DNA from: Chloroflexota bacterium
GTDB lineage: Bacteria > Chloroflexota > Anaerolineae > Anaerolineales > Anaerolineaceae
Length of the DNA: 55,250 nucleotides
Direction: 5' to 3'
Assembly (NCBI GenBank): GCA_012798455.1
Contig: JAAZNC010000077.1
Span: 1-55,250 of the forward strand
This document shows positions 32,246 through 41,065 of the stretch, piece after piece (position 1 is the first letter of the stretch; the number at the start of each line of letters is the position of its first letter). The notes beneath the pieces were generated by a model. That model had not been told where the DNA came from. It saw nothing but the letters and a program-made list of their open reading frames with translations, and did no database searches. The translations under genes and the position numbers were made by a program.

Positions 32246-33541
32246 CTAGATCTGCTTTTCGTGTAACAACCATTCTGTTACTGATTGTATGTGAATCGGG
32301 ATCTTTTTAATAACAATATCTCTTTCACTTTTATCAGATAAGATTAGCGCATTCTTCACAGGAATTTCCGAGATAGATTTTTCTATTGCACGAACTTCTC
32401 TATCTCGAGTGGCACTTCGGTCAAGTCGTTGTGCCACCTGGATTAATTGTTTCTGTTGGGGAAGATAAAAATCCACCTCACAGCCATCCTGAGTTTCATA
32501 GTAATAAATGTCATTTGTAAATTGTCGTAAAGAAAGAAAGACTATATTTTCAATCAACTTCCCTGAATCAGGGGAAAAATGGAATCCGACTGAATTGACA
32601 AGCCCAGTGTCAATACAATAGATCTTTTTTGGTGCAATCTGCTGGCTTTTTACTGAATAAGCATATCGTTTAATAGAGAAAAGTAACCAACTGTTTTCCA
32701 TATATTCGATAAAACTTTTAACCGTATTGATACTTCCCAAACCCAAACGAGCTTGAAGTTTGTTAAAAGAAACACAACTCGCCGGATTACTGACCAGAAA
32801 GAAAGCCAATTCTTTCAGTTCCGTTAAAGCACTCAACTTATAGCGAGCTGCTATATCCCGATACAAAATGTCCTTATATAAAACTTGCGATAAAGGAAAT
32901 TCAGGATATTTCAATGCATCAGGAATACCTCCTGAATTTATATATGACCGGAAATTTTTCTGCAGACGTGCACATTCGACCGTGTCCATTGCTTTTAGAT
33001 CATGGCTTTTTTCTTTAAACCTCAGATATTCCTTGAATGAAAAAGGGAATAACTCCACAACCACATATCTTCCAGTCAAGCGTGTCCCGAATTCACTGCC
33101 CAATAAAGATGCATTAGAGCCACTCACAAAGAATTTGTAGCCAAGATCCATGAAACGCCGGACAAAATGTTCCCAGTTGGGAACATTTTGTATCTCATCA
33201 ATGATGAATATTTTCCTTTCTCCAAAGATCTCAACCAATGTTTGGAATAGATCAGAAGCATCATCAGCTTGAAAGCCCAGAAAGCGCTCATCTTCGAAAT
33301 TTAAATAATAAAAAGCATCTTCCCCAATCTGATGCGCGTACTGCGCCAGTAAAGTTGATTTCCCACAACGACGTAATCCTGAAACGATAACAGCATGCGG
33401 AAGGGTAGCTGTCTTTTCAACTTCGTTTAATTTAGAACGACGTATCCCGATATCCAATTTCCAGAAGGCATTGAACTGCTCTACCAAGAGAGCACGAATT
33501 TGTTCTGAAGACCAGCGCGATTTCCAATTGTTTTCACTCAT
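32246..33541 (-). CDS. DUF4143 ATPase (AAA_14 family)
   Basis: About 431 residues from ATG 33541; an alternative ATG at 33598 adds 19 residues encoded by the upstream repeats, and neither has a good RBS. The P-loop is GLRRCGKSTLLAQYA, Walker B FIIDEIQNVPNWE, followed by VSGSNASLLGSEFGTRLTGR and PFSFKEYLRFK, the AAA_14 signature. The C-terminal half is the DUF4143 restriction-nuclease-like domain (CEVDFYLPQQKQLIQVA). These proteins are common, fast-evolving and of unknown role, suspected to act in defence or nucleic-acid handling. Composition is more A+T-rich than the neighbours, like many transferred genes. Confidence 0.87.
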   Translation of the reverse strand: MSENNWKSRWSSEQIRALLVEQFNAFWKLDIGIRRSKLNEVEKTATLPHAVIVSGLRRCGKSTLLAQYAHQIGEDAFYYLNFEDERFLGFQADDASDLFQTLVEIFGERKIFIIDEIQNVPNWEHFVRRFMDLGYKFFVSGSNASLLGSEFGTRLTGRYVVVELFPFSFKEYLRFKEKSHDLKAMDTVECARLQKNFRSYINSGGIPDALKYPEFPLSQVLYKDILYRDIAARYKLSALTELKELAFFLVSNPASCVSFNKLQARLGLGSINTVKSFIEYMENSWLLFSIKRYAYSVKSQQIAPKKIYCIDTGLVNSVGFHFSPDSGKLIENIVFLSLRQFTNDIYYYETQDGCEVDFYLPQQKQLIQVAQRLDRSATRDREVRAIEKSISEIPVKNALILSDKSERDIVIKKIPIHIQSVTEWLLHEKQI

Positions 33542-33616
33542 AATGAAATGATATGATATTTTCACTTCATTGTCAATGAAATTATATGATATTTTCATTT
33601 CATTTCTAATGAAATG
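33542..33616. repeat. 33-bp tandem direct repeats upstream of the DUF4143 ATPase gene
   Basis: Two copies of a 33-base unit (33542-33574 and 33575-33607) differ at few positions, followed by the first nine bases of a third (33608-33616). Each unit starts with AATGAAAT and holds ATATGATATTTTCA with a TTCATT close to its end, so it is also partly palindromic. In the minus frame each encodes KISYxFI, so the array could be read as an N-terminal extension. It lies directly before the ATPase ATG and between divergent genes, and may be a binding site array for regulation. Confidence 0.7.
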
Positions 33617-33701
33617 TTGTTGTCTTTATAAAATAAATCATTATCAAAAAAAGCTATACAAGCAAAGCACATATATAATTACAGAATCCAGGAGGAAATC
33701 T

Positions 33702-34310
33702 ATGCTCACCCGTGAAAAGATCGAAGCTTATCCAAAAGAAAACTTGTCAGAGCTTGCCCTCACCCTTGAGAAGGACGATATACCCCAGCTTGTGGACTGG
33801 CTCTCGGAAAAAGATGACAAGATCCGCTATCCCTCATTTTTACTGCTGCAAGCCAGATCGGAAAAATTCAATAATGTCTATCCTTATTGGGATACCTTCA
33901 TCGATAAATTGAACGATCCGAATTCTTTCCAGCGCAATATCGGGCTGCGCCTGATCGCAGCCAATGTGCGCTGGGATAAGCAGGGAAAATTCGATGCGGT
34001 CTGCGACCGTTTTCTGGCTCACTGCAATGATGAAAAACCGGTCACGGTGCGCCAGTGCATTCAGAGCCTGTGCAGCGTTGTGCCGTTCAACACCTCCTGC
34101 CGCAGCAAAATCGTAGAAACCTTAATGGCAATCGATATTTCCCAACGGCAAGAAAGTCAGCAAAAACTGGTGCTGCTTGATATCCTCTCTGTGCTCATCC
34201 TCATAAACAAGGAATCTCCCGATAAAGCCATCATGGCTTACATCCAGCAGGCTTTAACCGGTGGGCTGCTGGATAAAAAATCCAAAGCCATGATCGAAGC
34301 GCAATTATAG
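33702..34310 (+). CDS. HEAT-repeat-like helical protein
   Basis: A 202-residue all-helical protein starts at ATG 33702, fixed by RBS AGGAGG. Paired helices repeat with a period of about 35-40 residues (LVDWLSEKDDKIRYPSFLLL, NIGLRLIAANVRW, VRQCIQSLCSVV, QKLVLLDILSVLIL), like HEAT or armadillo-type solenoids that mediate protein contacts. No catalytic motif was seen. It is divergent from the DUF4143 gene. It is similar in kind, not in detail, to the protein at 54613-55239. Confidence 0.7.
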   Translation: MLTREKIEAYPKENLSELALTLEKDDIPQLVDWLSEKDDKIRYPSFLLLQARSEKFNNVYPYWDTFIDKLNDPNSFQRNIGLRLIAANVRWDKQGKFDAVCDRFLAHCNDEKPVTVRQCIQSLCSVVPFNTSCRSKIVETLMAIDISQRQESQQKLVLLDILSVLILINKESPDKAIMAYIQQALTGGLLDKKSKAMIEAQL

Positions 34311-34329
34311 AGCGCAAGGTAGATCTACC

Positions 34330-35088
34330 CTATTTCTCGCCTTTCAAAATTGCCAGAGCACCGACCATGAAAGGCAGTTTGACCAGTCCAGGGATGAAAT
34401 CTTCATCGCAGGTTTTGATGAATTCAACTTCTTTCACACCCCAACTCTTTAATAGAGAGATCAAATCCTGCGGGGTGCCAAAATATGCTTTCAATAAAAA
34501 CAGGTCCTGCAAAACAAAGATGCCCCCGGTTTTCAACACACGCAGCGCCTCATGAAGTGGAATGCGCTTATCCTTCACATCCTGCACTTCGTGGAAAACC
34601 AGATTGCTTACCACCAGATCGAATGTATCATCATCGAATGGCAGAGAAGAAGCGCTGTCGTGCTGGAATTCAACACGATCAGACACGCCGGCAACCTCCG
34701 CATTTTTCTGGCATACCTGCATGGAATAATTCCAGTTCTTTCCCCAAGAATCGATACCGGTTACTTTCGCAGTTGGAAATTTCTTGGCTAGTTTAATGGA
34801 TAGCGGCGCATTTCCACATCCTATATCAAGGGCTTTTCCTTTGCCATCCCAGGTTATGTGATCCATCACCAATTGTTCTACCTGATCTTGAAAGTGCTTA
34901 TCATCTTTTGAAAAAATATAAGAAGAAATTCCAAAATATAGTGCGATCACGCCAAACAACACAAAACCCACAAAGAATCCATGATTCTTCAGGCCAATCA
35001 AAAGACTGATCAGAGATAAAAGCGCCGGAATGACGATCATCTTTACCGGCACCCAGCTTCCATAATCCGGAGTATTATCTTTTTTCAT
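34330..35088 (-). CDS. Membrane-anchored class I SAM methyltransferase
   Basis: A 252-residue protein. Residues 12-60 contain two hydrophobic helices (MIVIPALLSLISLLIGLK, then FVGFVLFGVIALYFG) and anchor it in the membrane. The soluble part has the SAM-binding motif I ALDIGCGNAPLSIKLAKKFP, acidic post-I VTGIDSWG and motif IV DLVVSNLVFHEV, as in UbiE-like small-molecule or lipid methyltransferases. The substrate is unknown, but the membrane anchor favours a lipid or quinone. Its ATG overlaps the TetR gene stop by four bases, so the regulator and enzyme are co-translated. Confidence 0.83.
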   Translation of the reverse strand: MKKDNTPDYGSWVPVKMIVIPALLSLISLLIGLKNHGFFVGFVLFGVIALYFGISSYIFSKDDKHFQDQVEQLVMDHITWDGKGKALDIGCGNAPLSIKLAKKFPTAKVTGIDSWGKNWNYSMQVCQKNAEVAGVSDRVEFQHDSASSLPFDDDTFDLVVSNLVFHEVQDVKDKRIPLHEALRVLKTGGIFVLQDLFLLKAYFGTPQDLISLLKSWGVKEVEFIKTCDEDFIPGLVKLPFMVGALAILKGEK

Positions 35089-35717
35089 TTTTCCTCTTCT
35101 CGTTTAATCATTGATGGAGATTGATAGAGCTTCATGACCATTTGTGAGTACTGCTCAAAGAATCGCTGATCCAATTCCTGATCGCTGCCATCCAGTTTTA
35201 ATGCTTCCTTAAAAAGATTGCGGCTACGCATCCAGAATTGGATCGGTCCAATTGTCATCGCTAATAAAGCAAATGGCGAGAACCGTTCATCCACCAAACC
35301 CTTCGCCTGCATCTGGCGGATGTTTTCTGCCAAACCAGTTGTCAATTCTTTTTCCCCTTTAATCAAACTGACTCGATTTTCCAGAAACGCCCATGTTGCA
35401 ATACGACTGTAAACAGAATCCTTACACCAATATGTAAAAGTATTCTGCAGCATCTCAAAAGCTGTCTGAGCCAGATTCCCGCTTGTGTTATCGACATTGA
35501 TGATGGCTTTATAATATTCCTTTGACAGCTCATTTAGTATCGTCTCATACAGGTTTTCCTTACTTTTAAAATGATGAAGTATCAATCCATCAGAAATCCC
35601 GCTTTCCTCGGCAATACTTGCCAGGGAAGTACCCGCAAAGCCATGTTCTGCAAAAATCTTTTTTGCCGCTTCCAACACCTGTCGTTTGGTTGTTTCACTG
35701 TCTCTTTTCTTTCTCAT
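35085..35717 (-). CDS. TetR/AcrR-family regulator co-transcribed with the methyltransferase
   Basis: A 210-residue regulator. The HTH is residues about 10-55: FAEHGFAGTSLASIAEESGI, then SDGLILHHFKSKENLYETIL. The C-terminal domain is helical with a ligand pocket region. RBS AAAGGAAAG. It is the first gene of a two-gene operon (four-base overlap with the methyltransferase) and has a strong promoter with imperfect inverted repeats around the -10, indicating self-regulation. The inducer may be a substrate or product of the methyltransferase. Confidence 0.9.
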   Translation of the reverse strand: MRKKRDSETTKRQVLEAAKKIFAEHGFAGTSLASIAEESGISDGLILHHFKSKENLYETILNELSKEYYKAIINVDNTSGNLAQTAFEMLQNTFTYWCKDSVYSRIATWAFLENRVSLIKGEKELTTGLAENIRQMQAKGLVDERFSPFALLAMTIGPIQFWMRSRNLFKEALKLDGSDQELDQRFFEQYSQMVMKLYQSPSMIKREEEK

Positions 35718-35738
35718 TCTTTCCTTTATATTTAGTTA

Positions 35739-35767
35739 ATACTAAGTAAATATTAGAAATTCGTCAA
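35739..35767 (-). promoter_or_regulatory. Promoter/operator of the TetR-methyltransferase operon
   Basis: On the minus strand TTGACG (35762-35767) and TAGTAT (35739-35744) have a 17-base spacer. The -10 is flanked by an imperfect inverted repeat (ACTTAGT ... ACTAAAT), suitable for a TetR dimer. Confidence 0.6.
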
Positions 35768-35876
35768 GGTTAATTCGAGTGTAATTTTTCTAAAAATTTG
35801 AAACCAAGGCAGAATATTGTAAAATAATACAGTTCCTTTCCTGATCAATAAATTCGCTGGAAAAGCAATTAACTGA

Positions 35877-37487
35877 ATGAATATCCACTTCTCGATCTAC
35901 GCTGTACCTGCACTAATATCTGCGGCCGTTATGCTCTATTTATTTCTATACTGCATTCATTTTCGCAGAAATGCTCCCGGCGCCTGGCAATTCACCGCCA
36001 TCACTACCTGCGGGTGGCTGTGGGCAATCGGGCAGGCATTGTCTTTAATGCTTGCAGACATACACTCCAAAACCATCTGGTTCAATCTGGCACAGGTCGG
36101 ACCGGATTTTGCCACGGTATTCTGGCTGCTGCTGGCACTGGAATTCACCGGGCATGATGAATTCCTTCAATTTAAGAAAGCCGCCTTGCTCTTTCTTCTT
36201 CCCATCACCACCACCAGCTTGATGTGGACCAACGATCTGCATCACCTATTGCGCAAAAATATCACTCTGGCACACATCACTCCCCAGGTCACTTTTTTGC
36301 AGATCGAACGTGGACCGTGGTTTTGGATAGAGGTGGCTTACGGTTACCTGATGACCTTCAGCGCCCTCTACCTGTTGTTCGTCTTCTGGAAGCAATCTCC
36401 CCACAAAGGACAAACCGCCAGTTTGATCATCGGATTGACCATCCCGGTGCTATCCAATATCCTGGATGTGCTGCAGATCAATCCGTTGAAACCGCTGGGA
36501 GCCACCACGGTCGTATTCACCATCACCGGCATCATCCTGGCATGGGGATTGTTCCACCACCGGTTGCTGGATATCACCCCCATCGCGCGCGACAAGGTGC
36601 TGCAATTCATTGGAGAAGGGGTGATCGTGGTGGATGCGCGCAGCCGCATTGTGGATATCAACCCGGCAGGGCAGCGGTTGTTGGTTGCCAATCTCGACCA
36701 CGATCACAAATTGATCGGTCATGACATTCATGACGTCCTGTTCCTGCCGCTCGACAAGAATGAAAGTTTCTCCAGCCAACAGGAGACCAAACTGCATCTG
36801 GAATTGGTGGATGGGGAATGCAACCGTTTTTTCGAGATTTTGGTCTCACCGCTGTATGTGAAAAAGAGCATGTTCGGTGGCTGGGTATTGATCATGCACG
36901 ATATCACCGAGCAAAAAGAGATCACCGACAAATTGAAAGCCCAGCTTGATGAAATACAGGTCTTACATACGCAGTTATATGATCAAACCATCCGCGACCA
37001 GCTCACCGGCTGTTTCAACCGCCGCTATCTGGAAGAGATCTTCCCGCTCGAAATCGCGGATGCCAGAGAATATAAACGCACCCTGGCACTGGTGATGTTG
37101 GATATCGATCATTTCAAAGAGGTCAATGACCTGCACGGTCACGCAGTGGGCGACCAGGTGCTGCACGCCATTGGACGGGGATTGCAAGAAAAGGTGCGCT
37201 CAAATGACAGCGTTTGCCGTATGGGGGGAGAAGAGTTTCTGATCATCATGCCGGGCGTTTCGTTGAAAATCGCTATGCAGCGCGCTGAAAGTTTCCGATC
37301 GATGATCGCCAACCTGTATTTTCCAGATTCATCCCGTAAACTGCTGAAGATCACCGCCTCGCTTGGCGTTGCCACGTTCCCTCAGCATGGTTCCAGTAAA
37401 AAAGAAATCCTGGAGCATGTGGATCAAGCGCTGTATACCGCCAAGCGAGCTGGACGCAATTGTGTGCGCTCCTGGAAAGCATCATGA
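35877..37487 (+). CDS. Membrane diguanylate cyclase with 7TM sensor and PAS domain
   Basis: A 536-residue signalling enzyme. Residues 1-225 hold about seven hydrophobic helices of the histidine-kinase-type N-terminal 7TM region; 235-345 is a PAS domain (GEGVIVVDARSRIVDINPAGQ); 365-535 is a GGDEF domain. The active loop MGGEEF is intact, and RSND lies five residues before it, the RxxD product-inhibition site, so it should make cyclic di-GMP and be feedback-inhibited. It is monocistronic and convergent with the ABC transporter operon. Confidence 0.92.
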   Translation: MNIHFSIYAVPALISAAVMLYLFLYCIHFRRNAPGAWQFTAITTCGWLWAIGQALSLMLADIHSKTIWFNLAQVGPDFATVFWLLLALEFTGHDEFLQFKKAALLFLLPITTTSLMWTNDLHHLLRKNITLAHITPQVTFLQIERGPWFWIEVAYGYLMTFSALYLLFVFWKQSPHKGQTASLIIGLTIPVLSNILDVLQINPLKPLGATTVVFTITGIILAWGLFHHRLLDITPIARDKVLQFIGEGVIVVDARSRIVDINPAGQRLLVANLDHDHKLIGHDIHDVLFLPLDKNESFSSQQETKLHLELVDGECNRFFEILVSPLYVKKSMFGGWVLIMHDITEQKEITDKLKAQLDEIQVLHTQLYDQTIRDQLTGCFNRRYLEEIFPLEIADAREYKRTLALVMLDIDHFKEVNDLHGHAVGDQVLHAIGRGLQEKVRSNDSVCRMGGEEFLIIMPGVSLKIAMQRAESFRSMIANLYFPDSSRKLLKITASLGVATFPQHGSSKKEILEHVDQALYTAKRAGRNCVRSWKAS

Positions 37488-37509
37488 TCTTTTCAGGTGC
37501 AGATGATGC

Positions 37510-38301
37510 TCAACTTGATGCGCTGGAGTAGTGTCTTAAAGCTCTACGGAAAAGACAGGAAGCCAGGATAACCAGGCTTACCGCCAACCCAATTCCCAAA
37601 ATCACCACTTTTACCGTTAGTTCTCCGGTTAAAGCTTGCGCTGGAAAGGTTGTGATGATCCCAACCGGCACGATCCAGGTCAGAATAAAACGCAGCCAAC
37701 CTGGATACATGGATAGGGGGTAGCGTGCCAACTGCAAAATTCCATTGAATACCCAGGTGAACATCACTGCCGGACTCCAGAAAACCAGTGATGAAAAAAA
37801 CAACAAAATAGCATAGAGAATCGCCAACCCGCTGCAGATCATCAGGCAGAACAGCAGTATCTGCCCGATCGATACAGAAGCCTCCATGCGATAAATGGCG
37901 ATGCCCGTCACGAGCACTCCAAAAAACAGGTCTATCAATGAGAATAACCGCCATTTCCGAAAGGTAACCATAAATTGGGTATCCACAGGACGCAGCAGAC
38001 TAAAATCAAACTTGCCCGTCCATACCTCGCCATCCATACCCGCCAGAGATTCCAACCCGGGGTTGATAAAAAGACTGCGCAGGGCATTCATGATCAGGTA
38101 AACTCCCAGCACCACCAGTGTAGAAGCATAAGTCCAACCCTGAACATGATCGACCTGTCCAAAAACAACTGAGATGCTCAAAGCGGCGCTACCCACAGTA
38201 AGCAGCGATGTTAACAGGCTGATGGCAAAATTCACCCGGTAAGCGCTTTCCTCTTCAAAAGATACTTTGATAAATTGAGAAATCAATCGAAAAAATCTCA
38301 T
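37510..38301 (-). CDS. ABC-2 type transporter permease (DUF990/PF06182 type), subunit B
   Basis: A 263-residue protein starts at ATG 38301 (RBS GGAGGTTAAAA), two bases after the preceding permease stop; a longer reading of 15 residues lacks an RBS. Six hydrophobic helices are predicted. The block AGMDGEVWTGKFDFSLLRPV, then DTQFMVTFRKW, is typical of PF06182 permeases, which pair as heterodimers. With the other permease and the ATPase at 39089-40090 it forms a three-gene exporter of unknown substrate, perhaps a lipid or peptide drug. Confidence 0.85.
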   Translation of the reverse strand: MRFFRLISQFIKVSFEEESAYRVNFAISLLTSLLTVGSAALSISVVFGQVDHVQGWTYASTLVVLGVYLIMNALRSLFINPGLESLAGMDGEVWTGKFDFSLLRPVDTQFMVTFRKWRLFSLIDLFFGVLVTGIAIYRMEASVSIGQILLFCLMICSGLAILYAILLFFSSLVFWSPAVMFTWVFNGILQLARYPLSMYPGWLRFILTWIVPVGIITTFPAQALTGELTVKVVILGIGLAVSLVILASCLFRRALRHYSSASS

Positions 38302-38303
38302 TT

Positions 38304-39092
38304 TTAACCTCCGACTGCACCATATCGGCGCACTCCATTTTTCCACAAGATCATTGTCAATATATAAGCCAGAGCCAACCAGCCTGCCTGGATCAAGAAC
38401 CCATGCAAGACCGCCGTCCCAGTTACCTGCCCGGTCAGAATTTCCACCGGGAACGCCACCATATACCGGAAAGGCAATGCGGTCGCCAATCTACCCATCC
38501 AGTCAGGCAAAAGCAAAACGGGAGCCACCTGTCCTCCCAGCAGGAAGACCAGGGTATCTTGCAGAACAAGCAGCGCATCGGCTTTGGTAGCCCAGAACGC
38601 CAGCAAAGCCAGCCAATAACCCCATAGAAAACGCAGTGCCCAGGCAGCCAGAAGAGCCGGGATGAATAAAGCTGCTTCTGTAAAGTCAATATGAAATTGC
38701 GGTTTCAGGATCAGAGCCAAAACAATAACCAGCGGTACATCAAAGAATAAATAGATGATCTTGCAGGCGATTTCCGATGCCAGTGGATCATAGACCGGAG
38801 CGATCGGGCGCATCAGAATGCGGTTCATCTCTCCTACTCTGATCATATCGCCCACAGTCCAGTTGGTTTGTGCATAGGTTATCTGGTTGACAAGGATCAA
38901 AACCAGATAATACGCCACAAATTCACCTTGAGAAAAGCCGGCAATTCCCTGCGACCCGGCAACCATCATCCATACCAGCATATAGATCAAGGGCGGGATC
39001 ATCCAACCAAAAGCCAGGATAAATAGAAAGCTGCGGTACTGCAGCCAGGATAACCAGAAACCGCGCATCAGCGCCCATCCCGGATTTTTCAT
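38304..39092 (-). CDS. ABC-2 type transporter permease (DUF990/PF06182 type), subunit A
   Basis: A 262-residue membrane protein with six helices. It is similar in layout to the permease at 37510-38301: an amphipathic start, then GDMIRVGEMNRILMRPIAPV in the cytoplasmic loop corresponding to the SLLRPV loop of the partner. The start codon overlaps the ATPase stop by four bases. The two permeases probably make the membrane pore together. Substrate unknown. Confidence 0.85.
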   Translation of the reverse strand: MKNPGWALMRGFWLSWLQYRSFLFILAFGWMIPPLIYMLVWMMVAGSQGIAGFSQGEFVAYYLVLILVNQITYAQTNWTVGDMIRVGEMNRILMRPIAPVYDPLASEIACKIIYLFFDVPLVIVLALILKPQFHIDFTEAALFIPALLAAWALRFLWGYWLALLAFWATKADALLVLQDTLVFLLGGQVAPVLLLPDWMGRLATALPFRYMVAFPVEILTGQVTGTAVLHGFLIQAGWLALAYILTMILWKNGVRRYGAVGG

Positions 39093-40090
39093 GCTGCACC
39101 CCCCGTGTAGATCTGATCCATGACCGCTTCGATGGGCGGGTCTTCAATGCTCAGGTCGGTTACAGAATTTGATTGGAGCAATCGAGCGGTGAGAGAGGGA
39201 ACCTGTTCCCGTTCCACCCGCAGAACATAGCGGTTTTCCTCATGTTCCAGCAATTCCACCTTATCGTCAGGTTGATTGAAATTTTGAAAAGTTTTTCCAT
39301 TTTTCTGATCCAGGGTAATTTTGATCAATTTGAAGGGAGCAAGGCGGCGCGCCAGTCCATCCAGCGCCCCGTCGTAGAGAAGTTTCCCGTAATGGATCAG
39401 GATCACCCGCGGGCAAAGCGCCTGTACATCTGCCATGTAATGGCTGGTCAAAATAACCGTCACTTCGTTGCGCCGGTTGTATTCTTTCAGGAACTGCCGC
39501 AGCCGCAGCTGCATGGAAACATCCAGCCCCAGCGTAGGCTCATCCAGAAAGAGCAGCGCCGGTCGATACAGCAGGCTGGCAGTCAGCTCGCATTTCATCC
39601 TTTCACCCAGCGAGAGATTGCGCACCGGCTTGGTCAGCAGGTCCTTCATGTCCAGCAGGTCGATCAGATCATCCAGTGTGCGCCGAAATTCCTGTTCAGG
39701 AACCATATAGATCTCACTCAACACCCTGAAAGAATCCATGGAGGGAATATCCCACAGCATCTGGCTCTTGTTCCCAAGCACAATGCTGATCTTGCGCAGA
39801 TATTCCGGTCGTCTTTCCCACGGTACATAACCCGCCACACGCACCTCACCTGCTGTAGGATAAAGAAGCCCGGAAAGCATTTTCAGTGTGGTGGTTTTAC
39901 CGGCTCCATTTGGACCGATCAACCCAACCATTTCCCCCACACCGATCTCAAAATTGAGATCCTCGACTGCTTTCACTTGAGAATAGGAAGGATGAACCAA
40001 ACTTTTCAGGGAAGACATCAGTCCTTCAGAACGAACGGGCACACGATAATTTTTCGATAATTCTTTTACTGCTATGATCGTTTCTGTCAC
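39089..40090 (-). CDS. ABC transporter ATP-binding protein
   Basis: A 333-residue ATPase starts at GTG 40090, preceded by GAGGTGAC. Walker A is GLIGPNGAGKTTTLKML, the signature motif LSLGERMKCELTASLL, and Walker B LLFLDEPTLGLDV, followed by a conserved histidine in TSHYMADV. The last 80 residues form an extra domain as in drug-exporter DrrA/NatA-type ATPases. It powers export through the two permeases encoded downstream. The MerR-family regulator 210 bases upstream may control it. Confidence 0.92.
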   Translation of the reverse strand: MTETIIAVKELSKNYRVPVRSEGLMSSLKSLVHPSYSQVKAVEDLNFEIGVGEMVGLIGPNGAGKTTTLKMLSGLLYPTAGEVRVAGYVPWERRPEYLRKISIVLGNKSQMLWDIPSMDSFRVLSEIYMVPEQEFRRTLDDLIDLLDMKDLLTKPVRNLSLGERMKCELTASLLYRPALLFLDEPTLGLDVSMQLRLRQFLKEYNRRNEVTVILTSHYMADVQALCPRVILIHYGKLLYDGALDGLARRLAPFKLIKITLDQKNGKTFQNFNQPDDKVELLEHEENRYVLRVEREQVPSLTARLLQSNSVTDLSIEDPPIEAVMDQIYTGGAA

Positions 40091-40300
40091 TCCGTCACCT
40101 CATTTTAGCTACCAGTGTACAACTATGGTGGGCAAGTGGAGGGTTTAGCTGACAGGCTGCATCGGGCTGAACTTTTTTCAGCAAATCAGGGTATTAAAAG
40201 GTATAGATTCAGGATATAGTGCTTGAGAGAGACCAACAGAGGATTTTTAAGTGATCCGTTTTGTGCTGGAACACTGGTTTGCAAGTGTAGGGTTGGACAG

Positions 40301-41062
40301 CTACATGGTTTCCAGGTGATCTTTGATGAACCAAATGATCTGCTCTGCGCGCAGTTCGTGTTCATGCAGCGTTGAAAGCCAGCGGTCAGAAGCCATAAAA
40401 ACATCTTCATCCGGACGGGGAGTATCCAGCACATGGCGTAGATCGTCTTTTGCCCCGCCCTCCAGTTCAATGAACATCCGTAAAATTGCCATATGGCTGT
40501 AGCCAGCCTGGCTCAACATGCGGATCACGCGCATTCTGCCTATTTCGGTCGTTCCGAAAATACGATAGCGGTTGTAGGAATTGCGCGGAATGGTTATCAA
40601 GCCGTTGCGCTCCCAGTTGCGGATCACATCCCGGCTCACATGCAGTAATGCTGAAACTTCAGCGATAGAAAGAGGAACCTGAAACGGTTCGGTCGGCAGT
40701 CCTTCCACCCAATGATCCAGCAGCATAAGCGCCGTTTCGGCATGGGTCAATTCACTCTTCACGGCAGACCAATGTTGAAAGGCTTTTTCCAGAGCGCCAC
40801 CCCAATCATCTTTTACAACTGCCATGAGGATCGCTTTTCCGGTTGAGCGAAGGTGTTTTCCGGGATATGGCTCCGCATAGATCATACGCGCCAACCGCAG
40901 ACATTCCAGATGGCGTTGGGTAAAAAGGCGATAACCGCTGGGACTTTTTTCCACCGGCGGCAGCAGCCCCCAATCCACATACAGCCGCACTGTATTCGGA
41001 TGGATTCCCACCGCCTTTGCCAGGTCTGACGTGCGCAGATAGTATATGCTTACTTTTTCCAT
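40301..41062 (-). CDS. MerR-family regulator with two MerR-type DNA-binding domains
   Basis: A 253-residue protein containing two winged-helix MerR motifs. The first (residues 9-75) is RTSDLAKAVGIHPNTVRLYV then SGYRLFTQRHLE. The second (about 125-195) is SIAEVSALLHVSRDVIRNWE then YRIFGTTEIGRMRVIRML. Most MerR proteins have one such domain followed by a dimerisation helix, so this tandem form is unusual. It sits three bases after the nucleotidyltransferase gene and upstream of the ABC exporter genes, which suggests control of drug-response functions. Confidence 0.85.
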   Translation of the reverse strand: MEKVSIYYLRTSDLAKAVGIHPNTVRLYVDWGLLPPVEKSPSGYRLFTQRHLECLRLARMIYAEPYPGKHLRSTGKAILMAVVKDDWGGALEKAFQHWSAVKSELTHAETALMLLDHWVEGLPTEPFQVPLSIAEVSALLHVSRDVIRNWERNGLITIPRNSYNRYRIFGTTEIGRMRVIRMLSQAGYSHMAILRMFIELEGGAKDDLRHVLDTPRPDEDVFMASDRWLSTLHEHELRAEQIIWFIKDHLETM

Positions 41063-41065
41063 ATT

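Noticed and set aside
39173..40060. Long open frame (295 codons) opposite the ABC ATPase gene
   Set aside because: It is antisense to a gene with complete ABC motifs, is rich in His/Gln/Ile as antisense frames are, and has no RBS or family motif.
40166..40182. Six-bp hairpin GCTGAA/TTCAGC between the MerR and ABC genes
   Set aside because: Too short and no T run in the minus direction; chance is likely.
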